The translations under genes and the position numbers were made by a program. The notes beneath the pieces were generated by a model. It searched no databases and was not told where the DNA came from. It saw only the letters and a program-made list of their open reading frames with translations. A DNA stretch of 9,658 nucleotides from an uncultured Verrucomicrobiota bacterium (GTDB lineage Bacteria > Verrucomicrobiota > Verrucomicrobiia > Palsa-1439), in assembly GCA_903825695.1 (NCBI GenBank), contig CAIKBP010000098.1, forward strand, positions 1 to 9,658, read 5' to 3'. Positions 6,580-9,658 of the stretch are shown here, piece after piece. Each line of letters begins with the position of its first letter. The first letter of the stretch is position 1.

Positions 6580-7506
6580 ATGCCCAAGCGTTCATCCTAC
6601 ACATGCTCGCTGACAGCTGATAAGGTCACGCGCCTCAAGGCAGACCTACGGGCGCGTGGGTTTGAGTTCCGTGAGGTGCCGTACGCGCATTTCGGTGCCG
6701 AGCATCGCGGCGATAAGGTCAACGTGGCGGTGTATAAGAGCGGCAAACTGGTCGTACAAGGGAAGGGGACCACCGACTTTGTGCAGTTCTATCTCGAACC
6801 GATTCTGCTTGGCGAAGCACGGCTCGGCTACGAACATATCCTAGACCCGACGATGCTGGAGCCGCGCATCGGCGTTGACGAAAGCGGCAAGGGCGATTTC
6901 TTCGGGCCATTGGTGGTGGCGGGCGTGTACGTCAACGAAGCGGCGGCGAAGAACCTGATGGAAATCGGTGTGCGAGATAGTAAGCTTATCAAAGGTGATG
7001 CGCGCATCGCCGAGATCGGAAAACAGATTCGCGCCACGCCGGGGTGCATGTTCGATGTAGTTGCCATCGGGCCGGAAGCTTACAACCGGTTGCACGCCAA
7101 GATGCGCAACGTTAATGACATCCTCGGTTGGGGCCACGCCCGGGTGATTGAGAATCTTTTGGCCATGGTGAGTTGTGGAAAGGCGATTTCGGATCAGTTC
7201 GGTAACAAGAATATCATCAAGCGGGCATTGATGGAACGGGGCAAGAAGATCGAGTTGGTGCAGCGGCACAAGGCCGAGAGCGATCTGGCTGTTGCCGCAG
7301 CATCGATCATCGCGCGAGATGGGTTCGTCCATCGGCTGGGCGCGCTCGGCAAAGAGTTCGGCGTAAAGCTGCCAAAAGGCGCGTCGGAAGCGGTGGTGGA
7401 TGTCGCGCGAGAACTGGTAGGCAAACATGGTCGTGACGCGCTGGCGCGGGTTGCCAAGATGCATTTCCGCACGGCGCAGAAGGTTTTTGGGGGCACACAC
7501 ACATGA
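6580..7506 (+). CDS. rnhC: ribonuclease HIII
   Basis: 308 aa, the usual size of RNase HIII. It cleaves the RNA strand of RNA/DNA hybrids such as R-loops and replication primers. The N-terminal TBP-like substrate-binding domain covers about residues 1-85 ('LVVQGKGTTDFVQFYLEPIL' is typical). The catalytic domain follows with 'RIGVDESGKGDFFGPLVVAGV' (96-116; acids D100, E101), 'RDSK' (132-135), 'ISDQFG' (203-208; D205) and 'AESDLAVAAASIIARD' (232-247; D235). These supply the acidic metal-binding site, and the GKGDFFGP form distinguishes HIII from HII. The frame is open back to 6442, but that extension lacks family similarity and spans the palindromic repeat; ATG 6580 (MPKRSS) begins the TBP-like domain. 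Its TGA overlaps the next ATG by 4 bp. Confidence 0.95.
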   Translation: MPKRSSYTCSLTADKVTRLKADLRARGFEFREVPYAHFGAEHRGDKVNVAVYKSGKLVVQGKGTTDFVQFYLEPILLGEARLGYEHILDPTMLEPRIGVDESGKGDFFGPLVVAGVYVNEAAAKNLMEIGVRDSKLIKGDARIAEIGKQIRATPGCMFDVVAIGPEAYNRLHAKMRNVNDILGWGHARVIENLLAMVSCGKAISDQFGNKNIIKRALMERGKKIELVQRHKAESDLAVAAASIIARDGFVHRLGALGKEFGVKLPKGASEAVVDVARELVGKHGRDALARVAKMHFRTAQKVFGGTHT

Positions 7507-7937
7507 AAACGTTTTTGATTGTAGTTATCGTTATTGGCCTAATCGGTTATACGGCTTCGCAACTGGCTGATATTTTCAATGCGAAAACCAATTTTGCCAA
7601 GGTTGTCGATCAGCAGCTGAATTCCGTGGACGAGAACTCACAGCCGGCTGTGAAACAGAATCTGGTGAATGAAGCCCGCAAGCTTGGAATCGAACTGTCT
7701 CTTGCCGACATTCAGATCAAATACGAGGACACGGACGTGCATTCCGTAGCGCAGAATTTAACGGCGAGGATCGCCACGTTCGTGAACAAGCGCGCAGAGA
7801 TCAAACTCAGCTACAACGCATACTTGATGCGGATTCCTATTCGGCAGGAGATCGAGGACAGCAGGATCCGGCAGATTCAGGCACGGGAGCGTGAGAGACC
7901 CGAGATGCAACAGCTTCTTGACGCAACACCGCAATAA
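7503..7937 (+). CDS. small membrane-anchored protein of unknown function
   Basis: 144 aa, not recognised. One N-terminal hydrophobic helix ('FLIVVIVIGLIGYTA', residues 4-18) looks like an uncleaved membrane anchor. The remaining part is charged and probably helical, including 'VKQNLVNEARKLGIEL' and, near the end, a strongly charged 'RIRQIQARERERPEM' stretch. The segment 'LGIELSLADIQIKYED' followed by a beta-like stretch resembles small bitopic periplasm-facing proteins of unknown role, but only in general shape. ATG 7503 overlaps the rnhC stop as ATGA, which suggests translational coupling with RNase HIII. A GGGGG tract followed by a CA repeat (7490-7502) precedes the start. FmdB follows after 18 bp, so the three genes probably share a transcript. 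Confidence 0.8.
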   Translation: MKTFLIVVIVIGLIGYTASQLADIFNAKTNFAKVVDQQLNSVDENSQPAVKQNLVNEARKLGIELSLADIQIKYEDTDVHSVAQNLTARIATFVNKRAEIKLSYNAYLMRIPIRQEIEDSRIRQIQARERERPEMQQLLDATPQ

Positions 7938-7948
7938 GAGGGAAAAGG
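7938..7948 (+). promoter_or_regulatory. ribosome binding site of the FmdB gene
   Basis: GAGGG and AAAAGG stretches lie 8-18 bases before ATG 7956. This is the only purine-rich Shine-Dalgarno-like signal in the window that I find convincing, and it supports the chosen start. Confidence 0.5.
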
Positions 7949-7955
7949 CTTCATC

Positions 7956-8189
7956 ATGCCGCTATACGAGTTTCATTGTCCGAAATGTCAGAAGGATTTC
8001 GAGTTACTGGTGCGCTCCAGCAAATGGGAGGGCACGTCCTGCCCGCATTGCGGCTCTAAAAAGCTGGCAAAGAAGCTTTCGATATTTGCCACCTCGGTTG
8101 CGCAACCTTCATCGTCTTCGCTGCCGGCTGCATGCCCGATGAAGACCAGCGGTGGCTGTGGTTGCTGCGGCCCAGCGCACCGGCACTGA
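7956..8189 (+). CDS. FmdB-type zinc ribbon protein
   Basis: 77 aa. It begins MPLYEFHCPKC, the standard opening of the FmdB/CxxC regulatory-protein family, with a zinc ribbon formed by C8, C11, C29 and C32 (CPKC...CPHC). After the ribbon comes a serine-rich linker (52-55) and a cysteine/histidine-rich tail (C60, C68, C70, C71, H75, H77), a common ending for this family. Proposed roles range from transcriptional regulation (FmdB of formamidase operons) to metal handling; none is proven for this copy, and no amidase gene is nearby. Third gene of the rnhC group. It converges on the ligase remnant with 48 bp between stop codons, where I see no clear terminator. Confidence 0.85.
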   Translation: MPLYEFHCPKCQKDFELLVRSSKWEGTSCPHCGSKKLAKKLSIFATSVAQPSSSSLPAACPMKTSGGCGCCGPAHRH

Positions 8190-8237
8190 GGGGTAAAACA
8201 TCCCTGAAGTCGGTAGTTTGTAACCACAGCTACGATT

Positions 8238-8381
8238 TCACTTCAACAGGTTTAGGAATTCCTGCTCAGTCAGGGTTTTCACACCAAGCTTGCGGGCTTT
8301 GTCCAGTTTAGAGCCGGCATCTTGGCCGACGACAAGGTAATTGGTTTTCTTGCTGACGTTGTCGGTGATGTTGGCGCCCGT
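8238..8381 (-). pseudogene. orphan C-terminal BRCT fragment of a DNA ligase (ligA remnant)
   Basis: Minus-strand reading gives 47 codons ending in TGA (8240-8238), including 'NVSKKTNYLVVGQDAGSKL' and 'ARKLGVKTLTEQEFLNLLK'. This is the end of a LigA BRCT domain. By hand it matches 27 of 47 residues of the C-terminus of the ligase at 9338-9658, without gaps. There is no start codon and no N-terminal half; upstream in this frame the similarity ends at about 8381 and a TGA follows within a few codons, inside the end of the exonuclease gene. It is in a different frame from that gene, so it is not a read-through extension. It is best explained as the displaced 3' end of an older ligA allele. Confidence 0.85.
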
Positions 8382-8388
8382 GCTTGTG

Positions 8389-9303
8389 TCAGGATGGCGA
8401 TTTACTTGACTCGATCAACTCCCAAAACTCTAGGGGACTCATAATCGTTATCCCGAGTTTTCGGGCGGCTTGGGATTTTCTCGTATCGCTGGCGTTTTGG
8501 GCTGCGACGAGATGAGTACAACCTGAAATCACTCTCTCGGCCCAGACGAAGCCAACTGAGTTTGCGATTTCCCTAGCTTTCGGTCTGGGCATTTTTGCTC
8601 CTGCACGGTCAAGCATCCAACCTGTAAAGACAATAACACTCCCATACCATTCGCCATCGCGATTAACTGATTGCTCCGATGTTAGGCGTTGTACTAGCGC
8701 TTCCGTGTGCGAAACCCGCCGAGTCATTCGCCTCTGACTTATCTCAGAAATCGGGTGCTGTTGAATAAACTCGGTTAGCCACAGGAGATCGTACTTCCAC
8801 GGTATGGAAGGCAAAGGAGATACTTTTTCAATAAACTTGCCGTAGAGACTATGAGTCAGAATCACGTCGTTTGCATTGTAAGCAAGCAAGCAATCCAAAG
8901 CATGTTTAGAACCTTGCTGGTGCAAATTCCACAGAAGCACAGCGTGACACCCATCAAGTTCGCTAATACCTAGAGGACTCTCTATGCCCTGCGATGCAGA
9001 GATCGGCTTTAGACCACCCTTTATGCCGAGGCGAGCGAGCGAGTAGCGAAGGTCGTGATGATAGGGATGCCTCGGAACATCAAAGGTTTTGCACAGGAAA
9101 GGTTCATCAAAGCATTTCCCGTTGTAGGTGCAAAGCATTTCTGATGCGGACCAATCTTTCAGGAATGCGTCGGGATGATCTACCTCTCGTATCCACTTGT
9201 GCCATGACCCACGAAAGTACCAGACCAATGAGGTCATTTCGTCCATGGTTCTGCTTAGGCCTGTCGTTTCGATGTCAAGGAAAAGTAGATTCGACGAATT
9301 CAT
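8389..9303 (-). CDS. YprB-like DEDD 3'-5' exonuclease/RNase H-fold protein fused to a C-terminal BRCT domain
   Basis: 304 aa. Residues 1-160 follow the YprB-type RNase H-like exonuclease fold: 'LLFLDIETTGLS' (D10, E12), 'TYNGKCFDEPFL' (D66), 'YHHDLRYSLARLGIKGGLK' (81-99) and 'LLAYNANDVILTHSLY' (D146). These provide the four DEDD-type metal ligands. A linker follows, then a BRCT domain at about 219-297: 'GSVIVFTGWM', 'REIANSVGF', 'HLVAAQNASDTRKSQAARKLGITIMSPLEFWELI'. The likely role is nucleic-acid processing in repair or replication, with BRCT for DNA-end or partner binding; the substrate is unknown. ATG 9303 lies 34 bp after the ligA stop, so it follows ligA as the next gene. Sampled stretches have about 42-45% G+C against about 58-63% in the DUF72/rnhC genes, suggesting recent acquisition. 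A bacterial defence role is conceivable but unsupported. Confidence 0.75.
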   Translation of the reverse strand: MNSSNLLFLDIETTGLSRTMDEMTSLVWYFRGSWHKWIREVDHPDAFLKDWSASEMLCTYNGKCFDEPFLCKTFDVPRHPYHHDLRYSLARLGIKGGLKPISASQGIESPLGISELDGCHAVLLWNLHQQGSKHALDCLLAYNANDVILTHSLYGKFIEKVSPLPSIPWKYDLLWLTEFIQQHPISEISQRRMTRRVSHTEALVQRLTSEQSVNRDGEWYGSVIVFTGWMLDRAGAKMPRPKAREIANSVGFVWAERVISGCTHLVAAQNASDTRKSQAARKLGITIMSPLEFWELIESSKSPS

Positions 9304-9337
9304 AAAAGATCACGTTCTATTGAAGTTCGAGATCAAT

Positions 9338-9658
9338 CTACGACTGACGCTTCGCGCTCGGAGGGCTTGCGCTTTTGAGCATGCTTAGAAATTCTTTCTC
9401 GTCTATCGTTTTCACACCGAGTTCCTGAGCCTTCTTGAGCTTTGAACCTTCTTTCTCACCGACCAGTACGTAATCTGTGTTCTTGCTGACCGAGCCAGTG
9501 ACATTGCCACCGGCTTCGCGAATGAGCGCGGAGGCGTCGTCACGAGAGAGCGTCGGCAGTGTGCCGGTGAGAACGAAAGACTCACCTGCAATTGGGCTGG
9601 TTGTGACGGCAATTTCCTTGAACTGTGGCCTTGGGTTGATGCCCAATTTTGCAAGGCG
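9338..9658 (-). CDS. ligA: NAD+-dependent DNA ligase, C-terminal part with BRCT domain (5' end outside window)
   Basis: The last 106 residues of a protein whose frame runs off the right edge; stop TAG 9340-9338. The end of the helical region 'RLAKLGINPRPQF' is followed by a BRCT domain containing 'ESFVLTGTLPTLSRDDASALI', 'GGNVTGSVSKNTDYVLVGEKEGSKL' and 'AQELGVKTIDEKEFLSML'. The 'FVLTGTLP.L.R..A' plus 'SVSK.T.YVLVGE..GSKL.KA..LGV' combination is diagnostic for LigA, which seals nicks during replication and repair. A short basic tail (SASPPSAKRQS) follows the domain. The adenylation domain lies outside the window, so activity cannot be judged. Confidence 0.9.
   Translation of the reverse strand, partial: RLAKLGINPRPQFKEIAVTTSPIAGESFVLTGTLPTLSRDDASALIREAGGNVTGSVSKNTDYVLVGEKEGSKLKKAQELGVKTIDEKEFLSMLKSASPPSAKRQS

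Noticed and set aside
6841..7500. 219-aa open frame on the minus strand opposite rnhC
   Set aside because: It lies wholly antisense to the clearly conserved RNase HIII gene and shows no recognisable domain; high GC leaves such frames open by chance.
8190..8237. Terminator between FmdB and the ligase remnant
   Set aside because: Only a 4-bp GTAG/CTAC pairing with a large loop is visible, too weak to call.
8389..9303. Exonuclease-BRCT gene as part of a named anti-phage defence system
   Set aside because: No partner defence gene is present in the window and the domains fit repair equally well; the call would be speculation.

Overview
The window looks like ordinary chromosome from a Gram-negative bacterium, most plausibly of the PVC group (Verrucomicrobiota or relatives), at moderate to low confidence. 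The grounds are a heptose phosphatase and a TolC-type porin (outer membrane with LPS), RNase HIII (common in Firmicutes, also found in Chlamydiae and relatives), a TMTC-like membrane protein with TPR repeats, and few genes with a clear Shine-Dalgarno sequence. I see no tRNA, rRNA, CRISPR array, transposase or integrase.

Layout. At the left edge is the 3' end of a plus-strand gene ending in a PPC-like beta domain. Facing it is a compact minus-strand cluster, transcribed from 5377 down to 415: a TMTC-like GT-C/TPR membrane protein, a TolC-family outer-membrane protein, a PgeF/YfiH (DUF152) enzyme and a GmhB-type heptose-bisphosphate phosphatase. Three of the four products are probably envelope-related. 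A divergent plus-strand set follows: a DUF72 (YecE-like) protein, RNase HIII, a small membrane-anchored protein overlapping the RNase HIII stop by 4 bp, and an FmdB-type zinc ribbon. The right end is minus strand: the C-terminus of NAD+-dependent DNA ligase (LigA), then a YprB-like DEDD exonuclease fused to its own BRCT domain, then an orphan ligase BRCT tail.

Two things stand out. First, the orphan BRCT tail at 8238-8381 is a second, diverged copy of the LigA C-terminus (27 of 47 residues identical by hand alignment). It starts directly behind the exonuclease-BRCT stop codon. This reads as the scar of an event that placed a lower-GC exonuclease gene, together with a different ligase 3' end, inside ligA and left the old tail behind. 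Second, a 38-39 bp palindromic element occurs twice, at 5395-5433 (minus) and 6505-6542 (plus). The copies flank the DUF72 gene and each sits just upstream of a start codon in the same relative orientation. A compensatory base-pair change in the stem suggests the hairpin is under selection or belongs to a REP-like family.
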